Shown: positions 10,075 through 19,037, numbered from the stretch's first letter. The stretch is DNA of 64,000 nt from Accumulibacter sp. (GCF_023806565.1 NZ_JAMTDV010000086.1:19644-83643), one strand, 5' to 3'. Program-made: numbers and translations. Notes: generated by a model from the letters alone, not told the origin.

Positions 10075-10140
10075 TTGCAGGCGACGATCATTTCGTCCGT
10101 GGCATCACCGGTGATCCGACGCTGTTCCGTGCGCCGAGCC

Positions 10141-10947
10141 TCAGGCAGGCACCTTTTCCGGCCCGGCGACGGTGAGCCGATGCTCGACTGGTGCTCCGTC
10201 CTCGAACAGCCAGAGGCTGCCGTTCGGCATGGTGGTCCATTGCTCGTTGTCGGTCAACGGCACGGTGGCGATCACCGCGACGCGATCGCTCGGCGTTGTG
10301 ACATCGCTGAAATCTACGGTCAGGTCCTGATCGCGCAGGTGTGCAATGGTAAAGGGCGCTTGCCGGATGATGTAGCTGAGCTGGGTCGAGCAGTGGGCGA
10401 ACAGGCAGTCGCCGTTCGACAGCAGGTAGTTGAATGCGCCACTTCGCCCGAGATCAATGGTCAATGGGTGCAGCGCGTCGAACAGACTGCCTCGCTCCGG
10501 CCGCCGATCGCCGAAGCGCTGGCGCAGACTCTGCAATATCCAGCAGAAAGCGCGTTCGCTGTCGGTATCTCCGACGGGAGTGAAGCTGCCGTCGAGTTCC
10601 GGCGAGAAATCCGGAAGATTGCCATTATGGGCAAAAATCCAGTAACGTCCCCACAGTTCCCGCAGGAAAGGATGCGTATTTTCGAGCGCGACGCTTCCCT
10701 GGGTCGCCTTGCGGATGTGCGCGATCACATTCTTCGAATGGATCGGATAGCTGCGCACCAGTTCGGCGACCGGCGAAACGCACGAAGGTTGCGGATCGAG
10801 AAACATCCGTGTACCGCGACCCTCGAAAAAAGCGATTCCCCAGCCATCGGTATGGACGTCGGTGGCGCCGCCACGTGCCTGGAATCCGGCAAAGGAAAAG
10901 CAGATGTCGGTCGGCACGTTGCAGTTCATCGCCAGCAACTGACACAT
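10141..10947 (-). CDS. Class II glutamine amidotransferase-like protein (YafJ family)
   Basis: A 268-residue protein of the N-terminal nucleophile amidotransferase family typified by E. coli YafJ. After the start methionine comes Cys2 (MCQLLAM), the expected nucleophile once Met1 is removed. Other landmarks are the block HTDGWGIAF, AHIRKATQG (substrate-side arginine) and FAHNGNLPDF. There is no synthetase domain, so the acceptor of any released ammonia is unknown. The ATG at 10947 lies 7 bases after the stop of the upstream protease gene, so the two are probably one transcript. A longer reading to 11022 would bury the cysteine inside the protein and can be excluded. Confidence 0.88.
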   Translation of the reverse strand: MCQLLAMNCNVPTDICFSFAGFQARGGATDVHTDGWGIAFFEGRGTRMFLDPQPSCVSPVAELVRSYPIHSKNVIAHIRKATQGSVALENTHPFLRELWGRYWIFAHNGNLPDFSPELDGSFTPVGDTDSERAFCWILQSLRQRFGDRRPERGSLFDALHPLTIDLGRSGAFNYLLSNGDCLFAHCSTQLSYIIRQAPFTIAHLRDQDLTVDFSDVTTPSDRVAVIATVPLTDNEQWTTMPNGSLWLFEDGAPVEHRLTVAGPEKVPA

Positions 10948-10954
10948 CGGTCGC

Positions 10955-12130
10955 TTACTCGCGTTCGCGGCGTTGCGGCGCCCGCCGGCCGACCCGGATC
11001 GTTGTATCGAGCATGGCGTCATGCCGGCGCAACCTGAACGCGACGCTTTCGCCGGGCTTCTGACTGGCGATCAGGTCGAGCATGCCCTGCGGATCCTTGA
11101 CCGGCCGGCCGGCGACGGCAAGCAGAATGTCGCCAGGTTTGATCCCTCCGGCATCCGCCGGGCTGCCGCGCAAGACTCCGGCAATCAGGGCGCCGTTGGT
11201 ATCGGGCAGACCAAAGGATTCCGCCAGGTCGACAGTGATTTCCTGCGCCTCGACGCCAATCCAGCCACGAGTCACGCTGCCGGTCTGGATGATCTGTTCC
11301 ATGACGTTCCTGGCAAGCGAGATCGGGATGGCGAAACCGATTCCCAGCGAACCGCCAGAGCGCGAGTAGATGGCCGTGTTGATGCCGATCAGGTTGCCTT
11401 GGCTATCCACCAACGCCCCGCCCGAGTTGCCCGGGTTGATCGCCGCGTCGGTCTGGATGAAGTTCTCGAACGTATTGATTCCCAGGTGCGAGCGGCCCAG
11501 CGCAGAGACGATCCCCATGGTCACCGTCTGGCCGACGCCAAAGGGGTTGCCGATAGCCAGTGCGACGTCGCCAATCATGACGTTCTCCATCTGGCCCAGT
11601 GTGATGGCCGGCAGATTCAGCTCCTTCCCGCTCGCTGGACTGATCTGCAGCACTGCGAGGTCCGACTCGGGGTCACTGCCGACGATGCGGGCGTCCAGAG
11701 TACGGCCGTCACTGAGCGCGATCTCGATCTGGTCGGCCGCTTCGACGACGTGAAAGTTCGTGAGAACATAGCCCTTTGGGCTGACAATCACTCCGGAACC
11801 GAGACCCGAGGGTTTCGGCGCGTTACCCTCGGGGTTGTCCCCGAAAAAGTGGCGGAAAACCGGATCGTCGAACAGGGGATTGCGGCGCTGTTTGATCTTC
11901 TGGGAAGTGAAGATATGTACGACCGATGGCAGTGCCTTCTTGGCCGCATCCCGAAACGAAGTGGTGGGAATCGCCGGCGCTGTGGCCAAGGGCGATTCCT
12001 GCAGCGAAACGACGCTGGTGCTGGCGCCCCCCTGTTTGCCCAGCCATTCCGGCTTGAGCGTGCTGACCACGAAAAGAACGGCGACACCAAGCGTCACCGT
12101 TTGTGCAAAAATCAGCCAGAGCCTGCGCAT
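10955..12130 (-). CDS. Membrane-anchored Do-like serine protease (DegS/DegQ type)
   Basis: A 391-residue trypsin-like protease of the HtrA family. One N-terminal membrane helix (residues about 4-23) anchors it facing the periplasm. The catalytic triad is H127 (TNFHVVE), D157 (PESDLAVLQ) and S236 (NPGNSGGAL). Only one PDZ domain follows (about residues 285-385, with GVLRGSPADAGGIKPGD). The anchor and single PDZ are the DegS layout, so a role in envelope-stress signalling (RseA cleavage) or general quality control is possible; sequence alone does not decide. Its ATG is only 15 bases from the divergent NIF3 gene. It is probably cotranscribed with the YafJ-like gene downstream. Confidence 0.92.
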   Translation of the reverse strand: MRRLWLIFAQTVTLGVAVLFVVSTLKPEWLGKQGGASTSVVSLQESPLATAPAIPTTSFRDAAKKALPSVVHIFTSQKIKQRRNPLFDDPVFRHFFGDNPEGNAPKPSGLGSGVIVSPKGYVLTNFHVVEAADQIEIALSDGRTLDARIVGSDPESDLAVLQISPASGKELNLPAITLGQMENVMIGDVALAIGNPFGVGQTVTMGIVSALGRSHLGINTFENFIQTDAAINPGNSGGALVDSQGNLIGINTAIYSRSGGSLGIGFAIPISLARNVMEQIIQTGSVTRGWIGVEAQEITVDLAESFGLPDTNGALIAGVLRGSPADAGGIKPGDILLAVAGRPVKDPQGMLDLIASQKPGESVAFRLRRHDAMLDTTIRVGRRAPQRRERE

Positions 12131-12145
12131 GAAAGGAGCCGGTGA

Positions 12146-12892
12146 ATGAAACGCGAAGAATTGACGCGCTACCTGGACAAGGTGCTAGAAACAGGGCGCT
12201 TTCGCGATTATTGCCCAAACGGCCTGCAAGTGGAAGGACGCCCGGAAGTGGAGCGTGTGGTTGCCGGAGTGACGGCGACGCAGGCGCTGCTCGATGCCGC
12301 CGTGGCACGCCGTGCCGATGCCATCCTGGTCCATCACGGCTGGTTCTGGCGCGGCGAAGATGGCCGTGTCACCGGATTGCGAAAAGCACGCCTGCAGAAG
12401 CTCCTGGCAAACGACCTTAACCTGATCGCCTACCATTTGCCGCTAGACAGCCATGCCGAGTTGGGCAACAACGCACAGTTGGCGAAGCGCTTCGGCTGGA
12501 TTGCCGAAGACCGTTTCGGCGAGCAGGATGTCGGCTGGTTGGGCTGCTGCGAACAGCCGGACCCGGTGGCGGCGATCGCCGAGCGTGTCGGCCACGCACT
12601 GCAGCGGAGGCCGCTGCTGATCGGCGACGGCAACCGCCTGGTGCGACGCGTCGGCTGGTGTTCCGGCGCTGCGCAGGACCTGTTCGAGGAGGCCATAGCG
12701 CGCGGCGTCGATCTTTACCTGAGCGGCGAGATTTGCGAACAGACAGTGCATCTGGCGCGCGAGTCGGGCGTTGCCTACCTGGCCGCCGGGCACCATGCCA
12801 GCGAGCGCTATGGCGTGCAGGCGCTGGCTGCACATCTCGCCGAGCGCTTCGGCCTGAGTTGTGAATTCGTCGATATCGATAACCCCGTCTGA
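12146..12892 (+). CDS. NIF3-like dinuclear metal centre protein (YbgI family)
   Basis: A 248-residue member of the NIF3/DUF34 family, hexameric proteins with a two-metal site. Metal-binding histidines are visible in ILVHHGWFW near residue 60, AYHLPLDSH near 95 and the C-terminal AGHHASERYG. The molecular function is not settled; cyclohydrolase-like and metal-insertion roles have been proposed for relatives. The start at 12146 lies just 15 bases from the start of the divergent protease gene, so its promoter must lie inside that gene. Confidence 0.92.
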   Translation: MKREELTRYLDKVLETGRFRDYCPNGLQVEGRPEVERVVAGVTATQALLDAAVARRADAILVHHGWFWRGEDGRVTGLRKARLQKLLANDLNLIAYHLPLDSHAELGNNAQLAKRFGWIAEDRFGEQDVGWLGCCEQPDPVAAIAERVGHALQRRPLLIGDGNRLVRRVGWCSGAAQDLFEEAIARGVDLYLSGEICEQTVHLARESGVAYLAAGHHASERYGVQALAAHLAERFGLSCEFVDIDNPV

Positions 12893-12909
12893 AATACCTG
12901 GGAGCGAGC

Positions 12910-13593
12910 ATGAACTATGTATTTCCACCGCCGGTGCAGGTCGCCATTCCCATCGCTGGTAGCCAAAGGCTTTTCCCCGTTCGCCGCGTCTATTGTGTTG
13001 GCCGCAATTACGCCGATCACGCCGCGGAAATGGGGGCGGATACCCGCGAGCCGCCTTTCTTCTTCAGCAAGCCAGCCGACGCGCTGGTGCCTGGCGGCGG
13101 TGATGTGGCCTATCCTGCCGCCACCGACAATCTTCAGCACGAGGTCGAAATGGTCGTTGCATTGGCGAGTGGCGGTGCCGACATTCAGCCCGAGCAGGCA
13201 CTCGACTGCGTCTATGGCTACTCCGTGGGCATCGATCTGACCCGGCGCGATCTGCAGCAGCGGGCCAAGGAGAAAGGGCATCCCTGGGACATGGGCAAGG
13301 GTTTCGACCAGAGTGCGCCGATCGCCGACATTCAGCCGCTGGCTGCCGTCGGTCATCCGGCGCATGGCTCGATCTGGCTGAAAGTCAACGGCCAATTGCG
13401 GCAGAACGGCGATCTCGAGCAGATGTCGTGGAAAGTCGCCGAAATCATTGCCAAACTGTCCGCGTATGTCGCCCTCGCACCCGGCGATCTGGTCTTTACC
13501 GGCACGCCCGCGGGAGTGTCTACGGTGCGTCGTGGTGACCTGCTCGAAGCCGGCATCGCCGGTGTCGGCGAGCTGAAGGTTCGGATCGTGTGA
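12910..13593 (+). CDS. Fumarylacetoacetate hydrolase (FAH) family protein
   Basis: A 227-residue protein of the FAH fold, which hydrolyses or decarboxylates 2-oxo acids, for example acylpyruvates. Metal and substrate blocks include YCVGRNYADHAAEMG, FFFSKPADAL, HEVEMVVAL and the VFTGTPAGVS loop near the C-terminus. Similar short FAH proteins are often annotated as acylpyruvate hydrolase or oxaloacetate decarboxylase; the substrate cannot be read from sequence. A good ribosome site (GGGAGCG) stands before the ATG at 12910. It follows NIF3 by 17 bases. Confidence 0.9.
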   Translation: MNYVFPPPVQVAIPIAGSQRLFPVRRVYCVGRNYADHAAEMGADTREPPFFFSKPADALVPGGGDVAYPAATDNLQHEVEMVVALASGGADIQPEQALDCVYGYSVGIDLTRRDLQQRAKEKGHPWDMGKGFDQSAPIADIQPLAAVGHPAHGSIWLKVNGQLRQNGDLEQMSWKVAEIIAKLSAYVALAPGDLVFTGTPAGVSTVRRGDLLEAGIAGVGELKVRIV

Positions 13594-13694
13594 ACATGGC
13601 GAAGCTTGCCGTCAGCTACTTCCCGGCTGTACGCCGGACGACGGCGAGGACTGGCCATTCAGTAGAACGGACCCTTACCGCAACGGAGATTGCC

Positions 13695-14213
13695 ATGAGC
13701 GCCATTCGCATCGATTCAAGCTTTCCGCTGACGGCTGCCGCTCGCCTGCTGGCCGTCATGCTGGCGACTGCTGTACCGGCGACCGCGATCGCCGAGGGAA
13801 ATCAGCCAGCGTCGAGGGGACAGACTGTTTACGTCCCAATCTACTCCGAGGTTCGCCACGGCAATGTCGGTTCATCGGGCCGGACCGACAATACTTTGCT
13901 GTCGGTCCTGGTGAGCGTTCGCAATACCGATCCCAGCACGCCGATCCGCGTCGTCGCTGCGCCCTACTACAACGGCGACGGCGTGCTGATTCGCAACTCG
14001 GTACCGACGCCGAAGGTCGTCCCACCGTTCGGCACCCTCGAACTGTTCGTCGAACATCGAGAGAACACCGGCGGATCCGGGGCCAACTATGCAATCAGAT
14101 GGGAAGCGGCTGCCCCGGTTTCGCCGCCGATCATCGAGGCACTGCACAGCAAGTTCCAGGCCGGGTATTCGGTCGCATTCATTTCGCGCGGCAGAGCGAT
14201 TTCCGAGCCTTGA
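13695..14213 (+). CDS. Exported DUF3124 protein
   Basis: A 172-residue protein matching the DUF3124 family in its central blocks VYVPIYSEVRHG, LLSVLVSVRNTD and VVAAPYYNGDG. The N-terminus is a signal peptide (hydrophobic residues about 12-32, then AIAEG), so it is likely periplasmic. The start at 13695 is preceded by ACGGAG and gives a sensible signal peptide; a reading from 13590 would add 35 polar residues. The function of the family is unknown. Neighbours (FAH, Gx transporter, ubiX) do not point to one pathway. Confidence 0.82.
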   Translation: MSAIRIDSSFPLTAAARLLAVMLATAVPATAIAEGNQPASRGQTVYVPIYSEVRHGNVGSSGRTDNTLLSVLVSVRNTDPSTPIRVVAAPYYNGDGVLIRNSVPTPKVVPPFGTLELFVEHRENTGGSGANYAIRWEAAAPVSPPIIEALHSKFQAGYSVAFISRGRAISEP

Positions 14214-14247
14214 GATAGCCCGACGGCCGCCCTTGCCCGAGCAGGAA

Positions 14248-14796
14248 ATGCCCGATTCACCGCGGCTGATCCGGCTGGCGACGACGCCCGAGGACCACCG
14301 AATCGCGCAACTCGCGGCAGCGGCGATCGGCCTGTCGCTGATCGACGCCGCGATTCCGCTGCCGCTGCCGGGCATCAAGCCGGGCCTGGCCAACATCGTC
14401 ACCCTGATCGTCCTGGCGCGCCATGGCTGGGCTGCTGCGGCCTGGGTCAGCGGACTGAGAGTTGTTGCCGGTAGCCTGCTGCTCGGTTACTTTCTCTCAC
14501 CGGGCTTCTTCATGAGCCTGAGCGGCGCGCTATTCAGTCTGCTGACACTGGCCGGTGCGGTGCGCCTGCCGCGGCGCTTCTTCGGACCGGTGAGCTGGAG
14601 CATCCTGGCGGCCTTTGCACATATTGTCGGTCAGCTGCTGCTTGCCCGGCTCTGGCTCATACCGCACAATGGCCTGTTTCTGCTCGTCCCTTTCTTTGCC
14701 GTCGCCGCGCTGACCTTCGGCATCATCAACGGCCTGATTGCCGCGCGCCTGCTGGTCGACTTGTCGACGCGTGATTCCGAGGTGGAAGATGCCTGA
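14248..14796 (+). CDS. Gx transporter family membrane protein
   Basis: A 182-residue integral membrane protein with about five hydrophobic helices. The motif IPLPLPGIKPGLANIVTLIVL and the block GLRVVAGSLLLGYFLSPGFFMSLSG are typical of the Gx family, often labelled heptaprenyl diphosphate synthase component I although it resembles small substrate-binding transporter subunits. Its substrate is not known. The ATG at 14248 has GAGCAGG just upstream. It overlaps ubiX by 8 bases, so the two are probably expressed together. Confidence 0.8.
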   Translation: MPDSPRLIRLATTPEDHRIAQLAAAAIGLSLIDAAIPLPLPGIKPGLANIVTLIVLARHGWAAAAWVSGLRVVAGSLLLGYFLSPGFFMSLSGALFSLLTLAGAVRLPRRFFGPVSWSILAAFAHIVGQLLLARLWLIPHNGLFLLVPFFAVAALTFGIINGLIAARLLVDLSTRDSEVEDA

Positions 14797-15403
14797 AACG
14801 ATCTGTCTGGCTTTCACCGGTGCTTCCGGCATCGTGTACGGCGTACGCCTGCTCGAATGCCTGTTGGTTGCCGGCTGCCGGGTTCAGCTCCTGTATTCGC
14901 AGGTGGCCCAGATCGTCGCCAAGCAGGAAATGGACCTCGAATTGCCGGCGCGCGCCGGCGACGCGCTCGCCAGTCTTCGTCAGCGTCACAGCGGTCTGCC
15001 CGGGCGACTCGAAGTGTACGGGCGCGAAGAGTGGTTTGCGCCCGTCGCCAGCGGTTCGAACCCGCCGGATGCGATGGTCGTCTGTCCGTGCTCGATGGGG
15101 ACCTTGGCGGCGATTGCACAGGGTTTGGCAAGCAAACTGATCGAACGGGCGGCCGACGTGGTGCTCAAGGAAGGTCGCAAGCTGATTCTGGTGCCTCGGG
15201 AGACACCGCTTTCGGTCATCCACCTGGAAAACATGCTGCGCCTGGCACAGGCGGGGGCCGTGATCCTGCCCGCCAACCCGGGTTTCTATCATCGTCCGCC
15301 GCGAGTCGAACAACTGGTCGATTTTGTCGTCGCGCGCATTCTCGACCAACTGCGCGTGCCACACGAACTGATCGGGCGCTGGGGAGAAGTGACCGGCAGA
15401 TGA
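14789..15403 (+). CDS. ubiX: Flavin prenyltransferase UbiX
   Basis: Attaches a dimethylallyl group to FMN to make the prenyl-FMN cofactor used by the UbiD decarboxylase in ubiquinone synthesis. It has 204 residues. The flavin-binding FTGASGIVYG comes first, followed by VVCPCSMGTLAAIAQG, LILVPRETPLSVIHLENML and ILPANPGFYHRP, all typical of UbiX/Pad1. The ATG at 14789 lies inside the end of the Gx gene. No ubiD is visible in this window. Confidence 0.95.
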   Translation: MPETICLAFTGASGIVYGVRLLECLLVAGCRVQLLYSQVAQIVAKQEMDLELPARAGDALASLRQRHSGLPGRLEVYGREEWFAPVASGSNPPDAMVVCPCSMGTLAAIAQGLASKLIERAADVVLKEGRKLILVPRETPLSVIHLENMLRLAQAGAVILPANPGFYHRPPRVEQLVDFVVARILDQLRVPHELIGRWGEVTGR

Positions 15404-15434
15404 GCGCCTCCGCCTTTGGCGAAGCGAGCGGCTG

Positions 15435-16646
15435 ATGGCCGGCACTCGCTCGTCGGTGACCATGGTGCTCACCTTCTGTCTCGCCGAGATCTTGTCGATG
15501 GCCGGCTTCGCACTGGTGGCGTCGCTGCTGCCGCACTTCACGCGACTCTGGTCGCTGTCCGCGACCGCAGGTGGCTGGCTCGGCGGCATCTTTTTTCTCG
15601 GCTACATTCTGGCGGTGCCGGTACTGGTCAGCCTGACCGATCGCATCGACGCGCGGCGGATCTATCTGGCCGGCGCCAGCCTGAGCGGACTGGCGCTGGC
15701 CGGCTTTGCCGGCTGTGCCGATGGTCTGGCCGCGGGCCTAGTCTGGTGGTGGCTGGCAGGACTCGGTCTGGCTGGCACCTACATGCCGGGTCTGAAAGCG
15801 ATGACCGACCGCTTGCCGGTTGCCACACAATCGCGCGGCACAGCCTTCTACACGGCGACCTTTGGAGTTGGCGCCGGCTTGTCGTATCTCTGGATCGAAC
15901 TTTCGCAGGGACTGCTGTCATGGCGTCTGCAGTTCGCCGTCGCCGCCCTGTGTGCCCTACTCTCGGTGCTGCTCGTCTGGCGCGTGGTTCCCGCGGGAGG
16001 ACCCTTGCGGCAGCGCAAGGGCAGCCGTGGCCATTGGCGCAGCGTGCTGCGCGACCGTCGCATTCTTGCCTTCTGTGGCGGCTACTTCGGTCACAACTGG
16101 GAGCTGTTCGGTTTCCGCGCCTGGCTGGTTGCCTACCTGAGCTGGACGCACGCGCGGTCGCCCGACGCGTGGACCGCGATGCCGGGGCTGATTGCCGCGC
16201 TGGCGACCTTTCTCGCAGTGCCTGCCAGCATCCTCGGCAACGAGGGCGCCCATCGCTGGGGCCGCCAGCGCTGGCTGCGAGGCGTGATGCCCTTGTCGTG
16301 TGTCCTGGCGCTTGTCGTCGGTCTTGCCGGCGGCGTGTCGAGTCGCCTGCTGGTCCCCCTTCTGCTGGTGTACGCGGCGAGCATGAATCTCGATTCGGCC
16401 GCCCTGACTGCCGGTCTGCTCACCGAAACGGTGAGCGAGATGCGCGGTACGGCGCTGGCTCTCTATTCTTCGATCGGCTTCGCCGGGGGATTCATCGGGC
16501 CGGTGGCGTTTGGCGTGGCGCTCGACGCTCTTGGTCGCAACAATCCTTCGGGCTGGTCGGCCGGCTTTGTGGCGCTGGCTTGCGGTGTCGGCATTGGGCG
16601 TTGGGCGATTGGCTGGACGGGCAGCGTGTCCACGACGGCGTCGTGA
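15435..16646 (+). CDS. MFS transporter
   Basis: A 403-residue major facilitator transporter with about twelve hydrophobic helices. The loop between helices 2 and 3 reads SLTDRIDARRIY, the usual acidic/basic MFS signature, and a longer charged loop (GPLRQRKGSRGHWRSV, near residue 190) divides the two halves. The substrate cannot be told from sequence. It follows ubiX by 31 bases on the same strand and ends 13 bases before the convergent mutY stop. Confidence 0.85.
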   Translation: MAGTRSSVTMVLTFCLAEILSMAGFALVASLLPHFTRLWSLSATAGGWLGGIFFLGYILAVPVLVSLTDRIDARRIYLAGASLSGLALAGFAGCADGLAAGLVWWWLAGLGLAGTYMPGLKAMTDRLPVATQSRGTAFYTATFGVGAGLSYLWIELSQGLLSWRLQFAVAALCALLSVLLVWRVVPAGGPLRQRKGSRGHWRSVLRDRRILAFCGGYFGHNWELFGFRAWLVAYLSWTHARSPDAWTAMPGLIAALATFLAVPASILGNEGAHRWGRQRWLRGVMPLSCVLALVVGLAGGVSSRLLVPLLLVYAASMNLDSAALTAGLLTETVSEMRGTALALYSSIGFAGGFIGPVAFGVALDALGRNNPSGWSAGFVALACGVGIGRWAIGWTGSVSTTAS

Positions 16647-16659
16647 GGAAAAAGGCAAC

Positions 16660-17721
16660 TCAGCGCAAGCGCTGAGCCGAGAGCAGCAACCTGCGGATTG
16701 GCGTCGGCAAGGCGGCGCTGGCGATGCGTTCCCGAGGCAACCATTCGCAGCCGCTCTCGCCGAGTTGACCACTGCTGCCGGCGACGTCGCAACGCAGCGC
16801 GTGGATGGTCAGACGGAAATGGGTGAATGCATGGCGGACCGGCGGCAGGGCCTGTGTGCCGAACACGCGACAGCCGTGGCGCTGAGCAAAGCGTTCGGGT
16901 GATTCGCCGATCGCCTCGGGCAAAGTCAGCAAGCCACCCCAGAGGCCGCTCGGCGGACGGCGTTCGAGCAGCACGCGCCGACCGTCGTCGAGCAGCAACA
17001 CGTTGCTCGAACGTTCCGGCAGAGGCTTTCTTGCCGCGCCGCGAGGCAGTTCCGTTTGCCGGCCCTCGCGCCGGGCGACGCAAACTACATTCAGCGGACA
17101 GAGAGCACAGGCCGGCTGATGGCGATGGCAGACCGTCGCACCGAGGTCCATCAAACCCTGCGTGTAGGCTTCGAGGTGGCTCTCCGGGAGCAATGCCGTG
17201 GCGATTGTCCACAGCAAACGTTCGTCCTGCGCTGGCGAAATGCCGCCGTCGACCCCGAAGCAGCGCGCCAGCACGCGCTTTACGTTGCCATCGAGAATCG
17301 TCGCACGCCGCCCGAAAGCGAATACCTTGATCGCTGCAGCGGTGGAGCGTCCGATTCCTGGGAGGCGCACGTGATCATCGGCATCGATCGGAAACTTCCC
17401 GGCATGCTCGGCGACGACGACCTGCGCGCAACGATGAAGATTGCGCGCCCGAGCGTAGTAACCGAGGCCCGACCACGACTCGAGGACGCTGTCTAGACTT
17501 GCCGCAGCGAGCGCCTCGATTGTCGGAAAGCGATCGAGGAAGCGATGATAGTAGGGAATCACGGTCGCTACCCGAGTTTGCTGCAGCATGATCTCGGATA
17601 ACCAGATGCGGTAGGCGTCACGTGTTTGCTGCCATGGGAGAGTGTGGCGGCCGTGGGCCTGTTGCCAGGCAATCACTCTCTGCGCAAAGTTGCTGGCGGC
17701 GGTTTGCTCGATCTCTGTCAT
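16660..17721 (-). CDS. mutY: A/G-specific adenine glycosylase
   Basis: DNA repair enzyme that removes adenine paired with 8-oxoguanine. It has 353 residues. The glycosylase domain has catalytic E43 (LSEIMLQQT), a helix-hairpin-helix (LPGIGRSTAAAI, near residue 120) and catalytic D144 (ILDGNVKRV). The four iron-sulfur ligands are C198, C205, C208 and C214, with the usual 6-2-5 spacing. The C-terminal NUDIX-like domain (about residues 235-350) recognises the oxidised guanine. Convergent with the MFS gene. Confidence 0.96.
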   Translation of the reverse strand: MTEIEQTAASNFAQRVIAWQQAHGRHTLPWQQTRDAYRIWLSEIMLQQTRVATVIPYYHRFLDRFPTIEALAAASLDSVLESWSGLGYYARARNLHRCAQVVVAEHAGKFPIDADDHVRLPGIGRSTAAAIKVFAFGRRATILDGNVKRVLARCFGVDGGISPAQDERLLWTIATALLPESHLEAYTQGLMDLGATVCHRHQPACALCPLNVVCVARREGRQTELPRGAARKPLPERSSNVLLLDDGRRVLLERRPPSGLWGGLLTLPEAIGESPERFAQRHGCRVFGTQALPPVRHAFTHFRLTIHALRCDVAGSSGQLGESGCEWLPRERIASAALPTPIRRLLLSAQRLR

Positions 17722-18171
17722 ACGCCAGCCGATCAGTGCCGACGATCGGCGGATGCTGCCGATTCTCGTCGGTGGGCGCGGCGCGGATTTGCGGGAGTGC
17801 GGCGAGCGGGCAGAATCGTCTCGACAGGCGACAGCGACGCGGTGATAATGGCGTCCCGGCTTCGCGTGCCGACGCCTGATTCATGGCGTCGAACGGCAAC
17901 GCGGCCGGACGGCGCGCGAGACCTCGCGAAGGGTTTCTTGCCGGCGCCGAGGGTTCCGCTGGCATCGCGAAATGAGAAAGCTCTTTCCAAGATTATTTCA
18001 CCGAATTTGGAGTGTAGCACGCTTGCCCGGCGACCTTCGGCCGTCTGACGGGTATGACGGTTCCCAGACACCTGCAAGGAAGACAGTCATGCCCGTTTCT
18101 CTTACTATCGGCCGATCTCACGCTTGCGCAGGAGGCTTGTATCGCGCGTCGCTTTCGCGGCCCTCACGTTG
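17722..18171. other. 450-base divergent gap between mutY and the flavin reductase gene
   Basis: No convincing gene is seen here; the open frames are short, arginine-rich and resemble no family. The stretch 17975-18020 is relatively AT-rich and may hold promoters for mutY (minus) or the flavin reductase (plus), but I found no clean -35/-10 pair. No tRNA-like or strong hairpin structure was recognised. Confidence 0.5.
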
Positions 18172-18753
18172 ATGCAACTACCTCTCCCACCTTCCTGTTG
18201 TGTGGAGACGGCCGTCGCCACCGCGCATGCTCCCGGCCTTGACGAAAGCACACTGCCCGCGAGCGATCTGGTGAGTCGCGACTTTCGCGACGCGCTGGGA
18301 AGTTTTGCTACCGGTGTCACCGTACTTACTGCGCTAGCTCCAGACGGCGAACTGATTGGCTTGACCATCAGTTCGTTCAACTCGGTTTCACTGAATCCCC
18401 CGCTGATACTCTGGAGTCTTTCCCGCGATTCACCACGGTTGAAAGCGTTCCGTGGTGCCAGCCACTACGCGGTCAACGTGCTTGCGGCCGACCAGCAGGT
18501 CATATCCGACGCTTTCGCCAGTCGTGACGAGGATCGTTTTGGCAATGTGCGCGTTCGCCGTGGACTGGCCGATATACCACTGATCGAAGGCTGTGCGGCC
18601 TGGTTTGAATGCGCCAACGAGACGCAATACCCGGGCGGTGACCATCTGATATTCATTGGTCGCGTCGAGCGCTTCCAATGCGGCGCAACAGGAGATCCGC
18701 TGATTTTCCATGCCGGCCGTTATCGGCAATTGCGTGCTGATGCCGACGGCTAG
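18172..18753 (+). CDS. Flavin reductase-like domain protein
   Basis: A flavin reductase family protein (FMN-binding split barrel) of about 193 residues. The core begins at SRDFRDALGSFATGVTVLTA and includes GLTISSFNSVSLNPPLILW, the FMN-binding block, and HAGRYRQL at the end. Such proteins reduce FMN or FAD with NAD(P)H, often for a partner oxygenase; no partner gene is near. The start is uncertain: ATG 18172 is used here, but TTG 18124 and GTG 18202 are in frame, and about 38 residues before the core have no family match. It is possible the N-terminal part is a poor signal sequence. Confidence 0.85.
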   Translation: MQLPLPPSCCVETAVATAHAPGLDESTLPASDLVSRDFRDALGSFATGVTVLTALAPDGELIGLTISSFNSVSLNPPLILWSLSRDSPRLKAFRGASHYAVNVLAADQQVISDAFASRDEDRFGNVRVRRGLADIPLIEGCAAWFECANETQYPGGDHLIFIGRVERFQCGATGDPLIFHAGRYRQLRADADG

Positions 18754-18963
18754 GATCGAGCGGTTTTCGTGACCGTCAGCGCGCCGGTCGGCGCATTGGC
18801 GTTTTCTGCAGGCGATTCGAGCGGGACCTGCTGAATGCGTCGATCAGTCCTGGTCAATGCCCGAGACATTCCCGAAATCGCATTGTCGTAGATATCCGAT
18901 GGAGTATTTGCCTCCTGCCGGCTACGGCTCTGCGCGAGAAGCGGGAATATCCGGTCAATCGAC

Positions 18964-18992
18964 TTGACAAATGGCCGGGAGCCTGTTGGAAT
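18964..18992 (+). promoter_or_regulatory. Likely sigma-70 promoter of the H-NS-like gene
   Basis: A perfect -35 box TTGACA (18964-18969) is followed after 17 bases by TGGAAT (18987-18992), matching TATAAT in four of six positions. Transcription would begin near 19000, leaving a leader of about 38 bases with a strong ribosome site. It is the best-formed promoter in this part of the window. Confidence 0.6.
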
Positions 18993-19037
18993 CAATAATT
19001 GTCCGTATGGGAAGCAATTTTCTCCAAGGAGGATTCT

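Noticed and set aside
10104-10115. Palindrome ATCACCGGTGAT between tatC and the YafJ-like gene
   Set aside because: Perfect but only 12 bases, no T run and no regulator nearby; possible by chance and not called as an operator or terminator.
10075-12145. Plus-strand open frames of 320 and 390 codons
   Set aside because: They are antisense to the YafJ-like and DegS-like genes, which have intact catalytic motifs; the antisense products match nothing.
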